64,000 nt of DNA from NCBI GenBank assembly GCA_021783095.1, contig JAJXUG010000003.1, positions 1-64,000 on the forward strand. The letters run 5' to 3'. The notes under the pieces are model-generated. The model did no database searches. It had not been told where the DNA came from and worked only from the letters and a program-made list of their open reading frames with translations. Shown here piece by piece: positions 54,752-62,857 of this stretch; positions within the stretch are counted from its first letter, which is position 1, and every line of letters starts with the position of its first letter. The position numbers were made by a program, and so were the translations under genes. Origin of the DNA: Chloroflexota bacterium (GTDB lineage Bacteria > Chloroflexota > Limnocylindria > Limnocylindrales > CSP1-4).

Positions 54752-55269
54752 GCCTGCGCCCCGACCTCGTCGAGTGCTGGGTGTTCCGCATCGGCCCGTC
54801 AGCGGGCGTCGAGATCCTGTTGATCCGCCGAGCGGCCCATCGGATCTTCCCCGGCCTGTGGCAGTGCGTCACCGGCGGCATCGAGCCCGGCGAGCGCGTG
54901 CCGGCGGCGGCTCTCCGCGAGGTTCGCGAGGAGACCGGCCTCTCCGGGACGGACATCGAGGCGTTCTACGACCTCGACCAGGTGGCGCCGTTCTACGACG
55001 AGGCCAGCGACGGTGTCGTCGTGTCGGCCATCTTCGCGGTCCGCGTGCGCCCCGACGCCAAGCCCGTCGTCTCGTGGGAGCACGACGGGCTGCGATGGGC
55101 GCCGGCGGCGGAGGTGCCCGCGGCCGTCGTCTGGCCCTCCTACGCCGAATCCGTGCGGCGCGTGGCGGAGGTCCTCACAGACCCGGACCGCGAGCGGTGG
55201 TTCCGCCTCGACGCCGAGGGCCGGCGGACCGCGCGACGGCCCACGGCGCGGCCCGACGAGGGTCAGTAG
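54748..55269 (+). CDS. NUDIX hydrolase
   Basis: A 173-residue nucleotide pyrophosphohydrolase. The Nudix box GGIEPGERVPAAALREV continuing REETGL carries the REx2EE metal residues. The N-terminal ILLIRRAAHRIFPGLWQCVT and WEHDGLRWAPAAEV blocks resemble dihydroneopterin triphosphatase-like enzymes, but specificity is unproven. ATG 54748 overlaps the DinB gene (ATGA). Its 3' end overlaps the convergent PPK2 gene by 7 bp. Confidence 0.88.
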   Translation: MSLRPDLVECWVFRIGPSAGVEILLIRRAAHRIFPGLWQCVTGGIEPGERVPAAALREVREETGLSGTDIEAFYDLDQVAPFYDEASDGVVVSAIFAVRVRPDAKPVVSWEHDGLRWAPAAEVPAAVVWPSYAESVRRVAEVLTDPDRERWFRLDAEGRRTARRPTARPDEGQ

Positions 55270-56132
55270 ACGTCGGGCACGAACGTCTGCTCGTCCATCG
55301 GCGGCCGGACGTAGCCGCGGTCGGGCTCCCTCGGCGGCAGCACGATCGGCTCCGGCGTCAGGTCCTCGTACGGGATCAGCGACAGCAGGTGGTGGATCAC
55401 GTTGAGGCGGGCGCGCTTCTTGTCGTCGCCGCTGACCACGTACCAGGGCGCCTGCTTGATGTCCGTGTGCCGGAACATCTGGTCCTTCGCGATCGAGTAC
55501 TCCACCCACCGGCTCCGTGACTGGAGGTCCATCGGCGAGAGCTTCCAGCGCTTGGTGGGGTCGGCGATGCGCGCCTGGAACCGGCGCTCCTGCTCGGCGT
55601 CGCTGACGCTGAACCAGTACTTGACCAGGATGATCCCCGAGCGCACGAGCATCCGCTCGAACTCCGGGCAGGAGCGGTAGAACTCCTCGACCTCGTCCAT
55701 GGTGGCGAAGCCCATGACCCGCTCCACGCCGGCCCGGTTGTACCAGGAGCGGTCGAACAGGACGATCTCTCCAGCCGCGGGAAGGTGCGACGCATAGCGC
55801 TGGAAGTACCACTGGGTCTTCTCGCGCTCGGTGGGTGCCGGCAGCGCCGCGATGCGCGCGATGCGCGGGTTCAGGCCCAGCGTGATGGTCTTGATCGCGC
55901 CCCCCTTCCCGGCTGCGTCGCGGCCCTCGAAGATGACGACGACCTTGAGGCCGTTCGCGCGCACCCACTCCTGGAGCTTGGACAGCTCGAGCTGGAGCTT
56001 GGGCAGCTCCTCGTAGTACTGCTTCTTCGACATCGGCCTGCGGGCGTCGAGCTCCGCCTCGTCGGGCTCGATCGCGACCAGGCCCTCGTCGGGCGCCGCC
56101 TGCTTCTCGGCTCTGTCCTTGCGCTTGGGCAT
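55263..56132 (-). CDS. ppk2: Polyphosphate kinase 2 family protein
   Basis: A 289-residue P-loop enzyme. Walker A is EGRDAAGKGGAIKTI, the lid module is LFDRSWYNRAGVERVMGF, and RRFQARIADPTKRWKLSPMD and YSIAKDQMFRHTD are family blocks. PPK2 uses polyphosphate to phosphorylate nucleoside di- or monophosphates. Its single domain suggests class I (NDP to NTP), though this is not certain. ATG 56132 has GGAGG nine bases upstream. An acidic/Lys-rich tail of 35 residues precedes the fold. Confidence 0.93.
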   Translation of the reverse strand: MPKRKDRAEKQAAPDEGLVAIEPDEAELDARRPMSKKQYYEELPKLQLELSKLQEWVRANGLKVVVIFEGRDAAGKGGAIKTITLGLNPRIARIAALPAPTEREKTQWYFQRYASHLPAAGEIVLFDRSWYNRAGVERVMGFATMDEVEEFYRSCPEFERMLVRSGIILVKYWFSVSDAEQERRFQARIADPTKRWKLSPMDLQSRSRWVEYSIAKDQMFRHTDIKQAPWYVVSGDDKKRARLNVIHHLLSLIPYEDLTPEPIVLPPREPDRGYVRPPMDEQTFVPDVY

Positions 56133-56202
56133 CGCGCCACCTCCGGGTCCGAGTGAAGACACCGAGCATGCCCTTCCAGTATGGCGTCGGCCGCGTGCCG
56201 GG

Positions 56203-56208
56203 TAGACT
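56203..56208 (+). promoter_or_regulatory. -10 box upstream of guaB3
   Basis: TAGACT lies 49 nt before the ATG at 56258, so this transcript should have a leader of about 40 nt. Confidence 0.4.
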
Positions 56209-56257
56209 GTCGGGAACCGACGGAGGACCTACAGACATTGCGGGCGAGGGCGAAGCG

Positions 56258-57424
56258 ATGACCGAGACGCTGGCGAACCGGCGTGTCTTCCGATCGAAGG
56301 TGGACTCGATCCGGCCGACGTACGGGTTCGAGGACGTGTCGCTCGCCCCCGGCACCGACACGGTTGACCCCGCCGACGTGGTCCTCGCCCAGGCGTTCTG
56401 CGGCATCGAGCTCGGCATCCCGGTCGTCGCGGCAGCCATGGACGCCGTGGCGGACGTCCAGCTGTCGGGCGAGCTGGCCCGCCTCGGCGGGCTCTCGGTC
56501 CTTAACCTCGAGGGCGTCCAGTTCCGCTACGACGACCCCACCGAGGTCCTCGACCGGATCATCGCCGCCCCGGACGACCGGATCCAGGACGTGCTGGCCG
56601 ACGCGTACCTCGCCCCGATCCGCGAGGCCCTGATCGCCCGGCGCATCGAGGAGCTCCACGCCGCGGGCTCGAAGGCCGCCTTCTCGGCCACGCCCGGCGT
56701 CGCCCTCCGTTTCGGCGAGATCTGCGCCGAGGCCGGCGCGGACCTGTTCCTCGTCCAGAGCCAGGTGTCGTCCGCGCGCCACGTCGCCTCTGGCTACAGC
56801 CCCCTGTCGCTCGAGGAGTTCACCCGACGCATGCCGATCCCGGTCGCGGTGGGCAACACGACCAACGCCGAGGCTGCCTACCAGCTCATGGTGCAGGGTG
56901 CGGCGGCGATCTTCGTGGGCGTGGGGCCGGGCGCCGCGTGCACCACGCGCGAGGTGCTGGGCATCGGCATCCCGCAGGTCACCGCCGTCTGCGACGTGGC
57001 GGCCGCCCGCGACGCCTACCTCGCCGAGACGGGGCGGTACGTGCCGGTGGTGGCCGACGGCGGCATGAAGCGCGGCGGCGACATCGCCAAGGCGATCGCC
57101 TCGGGCGCGGACGTGGTCATGCTGGGCTCGCCGCTCGCGCGCGCCGCCGAGGCGCCGGGCCGCGGCACCAACTGGGGCATGGCCGCCCCGTCGCCCGTCC
57201 TGCCGCGCGGCACGCGGATCAAGGTGGGGACCGTCGGGCCGCTCGACCAGATCCTCAACGGCCCCTCGCACGTCACCGACGGCACGCAGAACCTGATGGG
57301 CGCCCTGCGCCAGTCGATGGCGGCGCTCGGCGCCCGGACGCTGGCCGACATGCACGCGGTCGAGATCGTCTACGCCCCCTCGGTCGTCACCGAGGGCAAG
57401 TCCTGGCAGCTGCGCGGGAAGTAG
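56258..57424 (+). CDS. guaB3: GuaB3 family IMP dehydrogenase-related protein
   Basis: A 388-residue TIM barrel without the CBS domains of ordinary IMP dehydrogenase. It has SIRPTYGFEDVSLAPGTDTV, AAAMDAVADVQLSGELARLG, GVGPGAACTTREVLGIGIPQ with the catalytic Cys, and VVADGGMKRGGDIAKAIASG. This is the GuaB3 subgroup of actinobacteria, cyanobacteria and chloroflexi, for which IMP dehydrogenase activity has been reported in a few cases. It lies in the same direction as guaA, about 0.9 kb away, which fits GMP synthesis. Confidence 0.9.
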   Translation: MTETLANRRVFRSKVDSIRPTYGFEDVSLAPGTDTVDPADVVLAQAFCGIELGIPVVAAAMDAVADVQLSGELARLGGLSVLNLEGVQFRYDDPTEVLDRIIAAPDDRIQDVLADAYLAPIREALIARRIEELHAAGSKAAFSATPGVALRFGEICAEAGADLFLVQSQVSSARHVASGYSPLSLEEFTRRMPIPVAVGNTTNAEAAYQLMVQGAAAIFVGVGPGAACTTREVLGIGIPQVTAVCDVAAARDAYLAETGRYVPVVADGGMKRGGDIAKAIASGADVVMLGSPLARAAEAPGRGTNWGMAAPSPVLPRGTRIKVGTVGPLDQILNGPSHVTDGTQNLMGALRQSMAALGARTLADMHAVEIVYAPSVVTEGKSWQLRGK

Positions 57425-57456
57425 GCTCAGCCCGCCGCCCGCGGGAAGGGGGACCG

Positions 57457-57699
57457 ATGGGACTTCGCGACGCACTCCGCGGCCACCGGGCGGAGCGGCC
57501 GGCCGATCCGAACCATCCCCACACCTTCAGGGCGCCCAGCGAGAACTGGCTGGGCCGCGGGGTGCCGCCGAGCGGGACGATCAACAGCTCCGGCGGCAAC
57601 GCGAGCGTTACCGGTACGGCATTCCAGTTCACTGACCGCCACTGCGTGGTGTGCCGTCGCGAGGCCTCGGACCCGATCCACTTCCCGATCCAGGACTGA
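57457..57699 (+). CDS. Small zinc-ribbon-like protein of unknown function
   Basis: An 80-residue protein starting at ATG 57457 with a GGAAGGGGGA ribosome-site-like run upstream. It has a Pro/His-rich N-terminal half, a Gly/Ser/Asn-rich middle (TINSSGGNASVTGTAFQF) and one Cys pair, HCVVCRREASDPIH, that could bind metal in a dimer. It follows guaB3 by 32 bp and may be co-transcribed. Family not recognised. Confidence 0.6.
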   Translation: MGLRDALRGHRAERPADPNHPHTFRAPSENWLGRGVPPSGTINSSGGNASVTGTAFQFTDRHCVVCRREASDPIHFPIQD

Positions 57700-58019
57700 C
57701 CGCGCCTGGACTGCCTCGGCCCGCCCGCGCTCGCCGGTCTCCGCTCGCCCTGGGGCAGTCCCGTGAGCTTGTTTGACCCCGGCCGCGATGACCGCCTGAG
57801 CGAGCGCCCGCGCGCCCTCGCGGAGGCGATCGCCTCGCTCACCGTGTCGAGCAGGGCTATCCCGTCCTCGGCCACCGCGGCGTTCTCCGTGTCATCGGCT
57901 GCTCAGTCCCATGACGCGCGGGTGGCGCGGTGGCGCATCCGTGCAAGGCCCAGCGCGTGGCACCGCGTCTGGGGACAGGGCCGGCGTGTCGGCCGGAGAT
58001 CCGGGGTTGACCCCGAGGT

Positions 58020-58227
58020 GGCGTTGGCGCAGGACCACCAGATCGGCGGCCGTTGCGGCCCGGACGCCCCGTTGCGTTGGTGCCTTGCCAGCACGTGCGG
58101 GCAATGGTGGCGGCACGCCACCAATCAGAGGACGTGAGGGCGCGCGGGCGCCGATTTGGTGGTCCTGCGCCAACGCCGCAGCAGGAGCAGGGCGAGCTGC
58201 CGGGCATTTGGTGGCGCCGCGCCAACG
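58020..58227. repeat. Cluster B of the dispersed palindromic motif
   Basis: Positions 58020-58049 and 58148-58177 are reverse complements at 28 of 30 bases. Between them, TGGTGGCG (58105-58112) and CGCCACCA (58116-58123) form a tight hairpin with a 3-base centre. A fourth copy starts ATTTGGTGGC at 58206-58227. The shared core CGTTGGC-N6-CCACCAAATCG also builds the cluster at 12.7 kb. Confidence 0.7.
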
Positions 58228-58295
58228 CGGCCGAAGGCTGCGGAGCACCGGTCAGCTCCCGCCCGGGGACATCGAACCGCAACCGTTCGGGCCGG

Positions 58296-58301
58296 TAGAC
58301 T
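58296..58301 (+). promoter_or_regulatory. -10 box for guaA
   Basis: TAGACT lies 37 nt before the TTG start. A GGGAGGGG ribosome site in the leader is consistent with a leadered message. Confidence 0.45.
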
Positions 58302-58338
58302 TGCGCGACACGATCGCAGCGCACCGCGGGAGGGGTCA

Positions 58339-60141
58339 TTGACCGAGTTGGGCGAGGACCAGGAGTCGGAGCCGGGGGCCGCGGTCAGCGCGGCCGAGGC
58401 CATCGGGGCCGCAAGCACAACGGATCGCGGCAAGACGGTCCACGGCGAGGCCGCCAATGCGGGCCATCGCGTCCTCGCGCCCGACGATGCCGAAGTGGAG
58501 GCGTATCTCGAGGTCGCGCTCGACGCACCGGCACCGGAGCGCGCTCCCACGGACCCCCCGCTCGCCGCCCTCGAGCCGGAGCCTGGCGTCGTCGCCGTCC
58601 TCGACTTCGGCAGCCAGTTCGCCCAGCTCATCGCGCGCCGCGTCCGCGAGCTCAACGTCTACTCCGAGCTCCTCCCGCACGACACGCCCCTCGCCGAGCT
58701 GGAGCGCCGCGGCGTCCGCGCGATCATCCTGTCCGGCGGCCCCAACTCGGTCTACGACGAGGGCGCCCCGAAGGCCGATGCGTCCATCTGGAGCGGCCGC
58801 ATCCCGGTGCTGGGCATCTGCTACGGCGCCCAGCTGATGGCCCTGGAGCTGGGCGGCGACGTGATGCCGGCCTCGCGCCGAGAGTACGGCCCGGCGAGCG
58901 TCCAGATCACCAGCGATGACGCCCTGTTCGACGGGCTCGACCGCGAGCAGCCCGTCTGGATGAGCCACGGCGACTCGATCACGCGCCTGCCGGAGGGGTT
59001 CGTCTCCACGGCGCAGACGGACTCGACCCCGTTCGCCGGCCTGGTGGCCCCGGCCCGCAACCTCTACGGCATCCAGTTCCACCCCGAGGTTGCCCACACG
59101 CCGCGCGGCAAGCAGGTGCTGCGCAACTTCGTGACGGGCATCGCCAAGGTCCTGCCCGCCTGGACCCCCGCCAACTTCATCGAGACCACGGTCAACGGCA
59201 TCCGCGAGCGCGTGGACAAGCACGCCCGCGAGACCGGTTCTGACGGCAAGGTGATCTGCGCGCTGTCAGGCGGCGTGGATTCGGCGGTGGCGGCCGCGCT
59301 CGTCCACCGCGCGGTGGGGGATCGGCTGACCTGCATCTACGTCGACCACGGGCTGATGCGCAAGAAGGAGTCAGAGCTCCTGCGCGTCACGTTCGAGGCC
59401 AACCTCGGCATGCGCCTGGTCATGGTCGACGCCCGGGAGCGGTTCCTCGCCCGCCTCGCCGGCGTGACCGACCCCGAGGAGAAGCGGCGGATCATCGGCG
59501 ACGAGTTCATCCGGGTGTTCGAGGAGGAGGCGGCCAAGCTGGGCCGCATCAACTTCCTCACCCAGGGGACGCTCTACCCGGACGTCATCGAGAGCACCGC
59601 GCCCGAGACCAAGACCGCCCAGAAGATCAAGACCCACCACAACGTCGGCGGGCTGCCGGCCGATCTCCGCTTCCAGCTGATCGAGCCGCTGCGCTACCTG
59701 TTCAAGGACGAGGTCCGCCTGGTGGGCACCGAGCTCGGGCTGCCCGAGGCGATGGTCCAGCGCCAGCCGTTCCCGGGCCCGGGCCTGGCCATCCGGATCA
59801 TCGGCGAGGTCACGGCCGAGCGGCTGGACACGCTGCGCGACGCCGACTGGATCGTCATCGACGAGATCAAGGCGGCGGGCCTGTACCGGAGCGTGTGGCA
59901 GTCGTTCGCGATCCTGACGCCGGTCCGGAGCGTGGGCGTGATGGGCGACGGGCGGACGTACGCGAACGTGGTGGCGATCCGCGCCGTGACGTCGGAGGAC
60001 GGCATGACGGCCGACTGGGCGAAGCTGCCGTACGACGTGCTGGGCAAGATCAGCTCGCGCATCGTCAACGAGGTGCCCGGCGTCAACCGCGTCGTGTACG
60101 ACATCAGCAGCAAGCCGCCGGCGACGATCGAATGGGAGTGA
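58339..60141 (+). CDS. guaA: GMP synthase (glutamine-hydrolysing)
   Basis: A 600-residue enzyme that aminates XMP to GMP. A glutaminase domain ([20 protein letters not shown], nucleophile in [10 protein letters not shown], His-Glu in QFHPEVAHT) is followed by the ATP-pyrophosphatase domain (PP-loop [15 protein letters not shown]) and the dimerisation domain ([19 protein letters not shown]). The TTG start at 58339 follows GGGAGGGG. It gives an 80-residue N-terminal extension of Ala/Glu/Asp-rich sequence that standard GuaA (about 520 residues) lacks. No later start with a ribosome site is obvious. Confidence 0.95.
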   Translation: MTELGEDQESEPGAAVSAAEAIGAASTTDRGKTVHGEAANAGHRVLAPDDAEVEAYLEVALDAPAPERAPTDPPLAALEPEPGVVAVLDFGSQFAQLIARRVRELNVYSELLPHDTPLAELERRGVRAIILSGGPNSVYDEGAPKADASIWSGRIPVLGICYGAQLMALELGGDVMPASRREYGPASVQITSDDALFDGLDREQPVWMSHGDSITRLPEGFVSTAQTDSTPFAGLVAPARNLYGIQFHPEVAHTPRGKQVLRNFVTGIAKVLPAWTPANFIETTVNGIRERVDKHARETGSDGKVICALSGGVDSAVAAALVHRAVGDRLTCIYVDHGLMRKKESELLRVTFEANLGMRLVMVDARERFLARLAGVTDPEEKRRIIGDEFIRVFEEEAAKLGRINFLTQGTLYPDVIESTAPETKTAQKIKTHHNVGGLPADLRFQLIEPLRYLFKDEVRLVGTELGLPEAMVQRQPFPGPGLAIRIIGEVTAERLDTLRDADWIVIDEIKAAGLYRSVWQSFAILTPVRSVGVMGDGRTYANVVAIRAVTSEDGMTADWAKLPYDVLGKISSRIVNEVPGVNRVVYDISSKPPATIEWE

Positions 60142-60195
60142 CGTACCAGCCAAGTCAGGGGTGAAATCCATCCCTCGGGGGTTCACAATGCGCGC

Positions 60196-60738
60196 ATGCC
60201 CGAGCCGATGAGCACGTCCGAGACCCGCTGCCCCTGGTGCTCTGCCGTCCTGCCCGACGCAACGGCCGAGAAGTGCCCCTCCTGCGGCGCCCAGTTGACC
60301 CGCGCATCCGGGTCCGAGCCCAACGTGCCCGGCGTCACCGCCCTCGACCCGGAGGCCATCCTCCGCGCCCGCTCCGAAGCCGGTCGCTCGCGCGGCGGGC
60401 TGCTCGGGTTCCTGACCGGTCGGGACCTGCCGGAGAGCACCGGCGCCGAGTCGGCCGCCTCGCTGGCGCCGCCTGACGGCAACGTGCGCCGCGAGATGCT
60501 GCGCCTCCGGCGGCAAGCCGAGCAGGCAGACGCCGTCGCCGAGAGCGTGGCCCTGCGCTCGGACGTGCTGGCGGAGCGGGGCATCCACCTCGACCAGCTC
60601 AACGAGCTCGAGGAGCAGGCCGAGGCGGCCTACGAGTCCGAGGTGGAGGGTCGCGAGGTCGACCCCGAGGACCCGCTCTCGCCGACCGCGCCCACGAAGG
60701 CGCCTGCCGAGCCGGACGCGGGTCCGTCGAAGGCCTGA
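60196..60738 (+). CDS. Zinc-ribbon protein with helical C-terminal part
   Basis: A 180-residue protein. The N-terminus has two CxxC pairs (RCPWCSAVL and KCPSCGAQL) that make a zinc ribbon. A variable middle (GLLGFLTGRDLP) leads to a charged helical stretch (NVRREMLRLRRQAEQADAVA) and an acidic Pro-rich tail. The ATG at 60196 lies six bases after CACAAT, a weak -10, so it may be leaderless. Function unknown; zinc ribbons often bind nucleic acid or protein. Confidence 0.72.
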   Translation: MPEPMSTSETRCPWCSAVLPDATAEKCPSCGAQLTRASGSEPNVPGVTALDPEAILRARSEAGRSRGGLLGFLTGRDLPESTGAESAASLAPPDGNVRREMLRLRRQAEQADAVAESVALRSDVLAERGIHLDQLNELEEQAEAAYESEVEGREVDPEDPLSPTAPTKAPAEPDAGPSKA

Positions 60739-60813
60739 CGGTTCGGGATCGACTGGAAGCGGGCCCATCGCCTGGCCGGCACTTGGTTCGTTCCGGCCTA
60801 ACGCCGCGCCCCT

Positions 60814-60924
60814 GAGTCGTCGCAGACTCGTTCTGGGCGCCGCCGTGCGGGCGCCGCGGCGCAAGACCGGGTCTTGCTCGATGAGGCGTGCTCGGAGGAC
60901 CGCGGTTTGAGTCGGTGCCGACTC
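60814..60924. repeat. Three small palindromes upstream of the MFS gene
   Basis: GAGTC...GACTC (60814-60829), GCAAGACC-G-GGTCTTGC (60861-60877, perfect 8-bp arms) and GAGTCGG-TG-CCGACTC (60909-60924) lie in one 229-bp gap. The first and third share the GAGTC arm. They could be operators for the MFS gene or ends of the zinc-ribbon transcript. Confidence 0.5.
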
Positions 60925-60954
60925 GCGGGGCCGGGTCCGGGCCGCCAGCGGGCA

Positions 60955-60960
60955 TAGACT
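60955..60960 (+). promoter_or_regulatory. -10 box for the MFS transporter (leaderless)
   Basis: TAGACT, seven bases (gaggcag), then ATG at 60968. Confidence 0.5.
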
Positions 60961-60967
60961 GAGGCAG

Positions 60968-62233
60968 ATGCTGCAGACCGCGTTCGGCCCCACGCTCGGC
61001 CCGCTGCGCGAGGGGCCCTTCTTCCGCTACTTCACTGCGGTCACCATCTCGTCCGCGGGCAGCTACGCGAGCAGCATCGCCCTCGCGTTCGGCGTCCTGG
61101 ACGCGGCCGGCCCGGCGCAGCTCGCGCTGATCTTCCTCGCCCGCGAGATCCCGATCGTCGCCCTGGTCCTCGCCGGTGGCGTGTTCGCCGATCGGTTCCC
61201 GCGCCACTTGGTCCTCGCCGGCAGCAACCTCGCGCAGGCCGCCACCCAGCTGGGCGGCGCTGCCGTCCTCCTGGCTGGCCAGTCGTCCGGCCACGTGAGC
61301 ACGGAGCTCCTGGCGCTGCTGGCGATCCTGAACGGGATCGCCGGAGCGTTCGGCAGGCCGGCCGTCGCCGGCTTCGTCCCGCAGATCGTCTCGCGGCCCA
61401 ACCTCCAGTCGGCGAACGCGCTGCTGGGGATGACGCGGAACATCGTGGGCATCGCGGGGTCGGTGCTCGGGGCCGGCCTGATCGAGGCGATGGGCGCCGG
61501 CTGGGCGCTGGCCTTCGATTCGGCGACCTTCGTGGTCGCTGCGCTCCTGATGCTGACGCTCGCGCGCGGCGTGACCCGCGCCACGCGGACGGCCAGCCCG
61601 CTGGCCGACTTCGTCGAGGGGTTCCGCGAGGTCAAGGCGCGGCGGTGGCTGTGGGTGACCATCGCCTCGTTCGGCGTGTTCCAGATGGCGTACTTCCCGG
61701 CCGTGCTGGTGCTGGGCCCGGAGGTTGCCCGCGAGCACCTGGGCGGGCCGGCCGGCTGGGCGACGATCCTCTCCCTGGAGCTGGTCGGCGGGCTGGCGGG
61801 AGGCCTCGTGGCGACGCACCTCCGGGCCACGAGGCCGCTGGTCCTGATCTACCTCGCGGTCGCGCCAACGGCGGTGATGCTGGCCGCGCTCGCCCTGGCG
61901 CTCCCGCTGCCCGCCGTCGCGCTGATCGGCGCGCTCAACGGCGTGGGCTTCGCGCTGTCCGACGCGGTCTGGTTCACCACCCTCCAGCGGAACATCCCCG
62001 CCGACGCCCTGAGCCGCGTGTCGAGCTTCGACTGGCTCGGGTCGATCGCGCTCAACCCGCTGGGCTACGCGATCATCGCGCCGCTCTCGGCGGCGGTCGG
62101 CGAGCAGGCGACGCTGGCCGGGGCGGCCGTCCTCCTCGCGCTGACGATCACCCTCCCCCTTGCGTTGGCAGAGGTGCGCGCCCTGCGGTTGCCTGGGTTG
62201 GACGAGGAGCCGGAGGAGGCGGCAGCCGCCTGA
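60968..62233 (+). CDS. MFS transporter, EntS-like exporter
   Basis: A 421-residue transporter with about 12 membrane helices. FFRYFTAVTISSAGSYASSI, GGVFADRFPRHLVLAGSN and GVGFALSDAVWFTTLQRNIP are typical of the MFS_3 (EntS-like) group of exporters. Substrates range from siderophores to drugs, and none can be chosen here. The three palindromes upstream suggest regulation. The C-terminal tail is acidic and Ala-rich. Confidence 0.87.
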   Translation: MLQTAFGPTLGPLREGPFFRYFTAVTISSAGSYASSIALAFGVLDAAGPAQLALIFLAREIPIVALVLAGGVFADRFPRHLVLAGSNLAQAATQLGGAAVLLAGQSSGHVSTELLALLAILNGIAGAFGRPAVAGFVPQIVSRPNLQSANALLGMTRNIVGIAGSVLGAGLIEAMGAGWALAFDSATFVVAALLMLTLARGVTRATRTASPLADFVEGFREVKARRWLWVTIASFGVFQMAYFPAVLVLGPEVAREHLGGPAGWATILSLELVGGLAGGLVATHLRATRPLVLIYLAVAPTAVMLAALALALPLPAVALIGALNGVGFALSDAVWFTTLQRNIPADALSRVSSFDWLGSIALNPLGYAIIAPLSAAVGEQATLAGAAVLLALTITLPLALAEVRALRLPGLDEEPEEAAAA

Positions 62234-62292
62234 GACGGGCACACCCGAGGAGCACACGGGGGCACTCCAGCAGCCGGAGCCGATGCCGACGG

Positions 62293-62298
62293 TATCCT
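62293..62298 (+). promoter_or_regulatory. -10 box for the 152-residue protein (leaderless)
   Basis: TATCCT, six bases (cggtcc), then GTG at 62305. Confidence 0.5.
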
Positions 62299-62304
62299 CG
62301 GTCC

Positions 62305-62763
62305 GTGCCCGAACGCCTGCCCCTCCCCGGCCCCTCCTACATCCGCGAGCACGAGGTCCGCATCGGCGACCGACGCCTGGTCGCGGGCATGAACCGCCCC
62401 GTGGACGGCCCCGACGACTGGTGGCTGGCCGTGCTGTGGGTCACCGACGGCGAGGGCGTCGTCAGCTTCCGCGAGGTGGCGCCCGAGGCCGGCCCGCCCC
62501 CAGAGCCGCCGCTCCAGCACCTCGGGCCGTCACTGGCGGGGAACCTGTCGGGCCTGATCCGCGAGGTGGACGGGCGCTGGTCCATCCGCCTGGCGCCGCT
62601 CTACCCGCCCGAGGATGATGCGCGCCCCTGGCGCTGCCCCCTGGTCATCCGGGCGGCCCTCCAGTTCGAGCCGGCGCTCGCCGCCACGCTGGGCCCCAAC
62701 CAGCTCGCCGACCGCGTGCTCGCCGCATTCCGGCGCTCCGTGGAGTCGCTGCGCGGCTGCTGA
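62305..62763 (+). CDS. Conserved-looking protein of unknown function
   Basis: A 152-residue soluble protein with alternating beta-type segments (REHEVRIGDRRLVAGMNRPV, DDWWLAVLWVTDGEGVVSFR) and a C-terminal helix (LADRVLAAFRRSVESL). GTG 62305 fits the leaderless pattern. I do not recognise a family. Confidence 0.6.
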   Translation: MPERLPLPGPSYIREHEVRIGDRRLVAGMNRPVDGPDDWWLAVLWVTDGEGVVSFREVAPEAGPPPEPPLQHLGPSLAGNLSGLIREVDGRWSIRLAPLYPPEDDARPWRCPLVIRAALQFEPALAATLGPNQLADRVLAAFRRSVESLRGC

Positions 62764-62844
62764 TCGAGGGACGCGCCTCGACGACGCCGCGGGGCCTCTG
62801 GACGCCCGACGTGCCGGCGGGCGCCCGGCGCACCCCGGCAGGAA

Positions 62845-62850
62845 TAGACT
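62845..62850 (+). promoter_or_regulatory. -10 box for the UPF0182 gene (leaderless)
   Basis: TAGACT, seven bases (cctcggc), then ATG at 62858. Confidence 0.5.
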
Positions 62851-62857
62851 CCTCGGC

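Larger units (their letters stand above)
57700..58338. other. Longest intergenic gap; holds repeat cluster B and the guaA promoter
   Basis: No gene is supported in 639 bases. Open frames here are repeat-driven and Arg/Pro-rich. The right third holds four copies of the palindromic motif (58020-58227) and the guaA -10. The left 300 bases show nothing I can identify. Confidence 0.45.

Noticed and set aside
57763-58137. A possible small gene starting with GTG after the 80-residue protein
   Set aside because: No ribosome site or family match, and its second half runs through the palindromic repeats.
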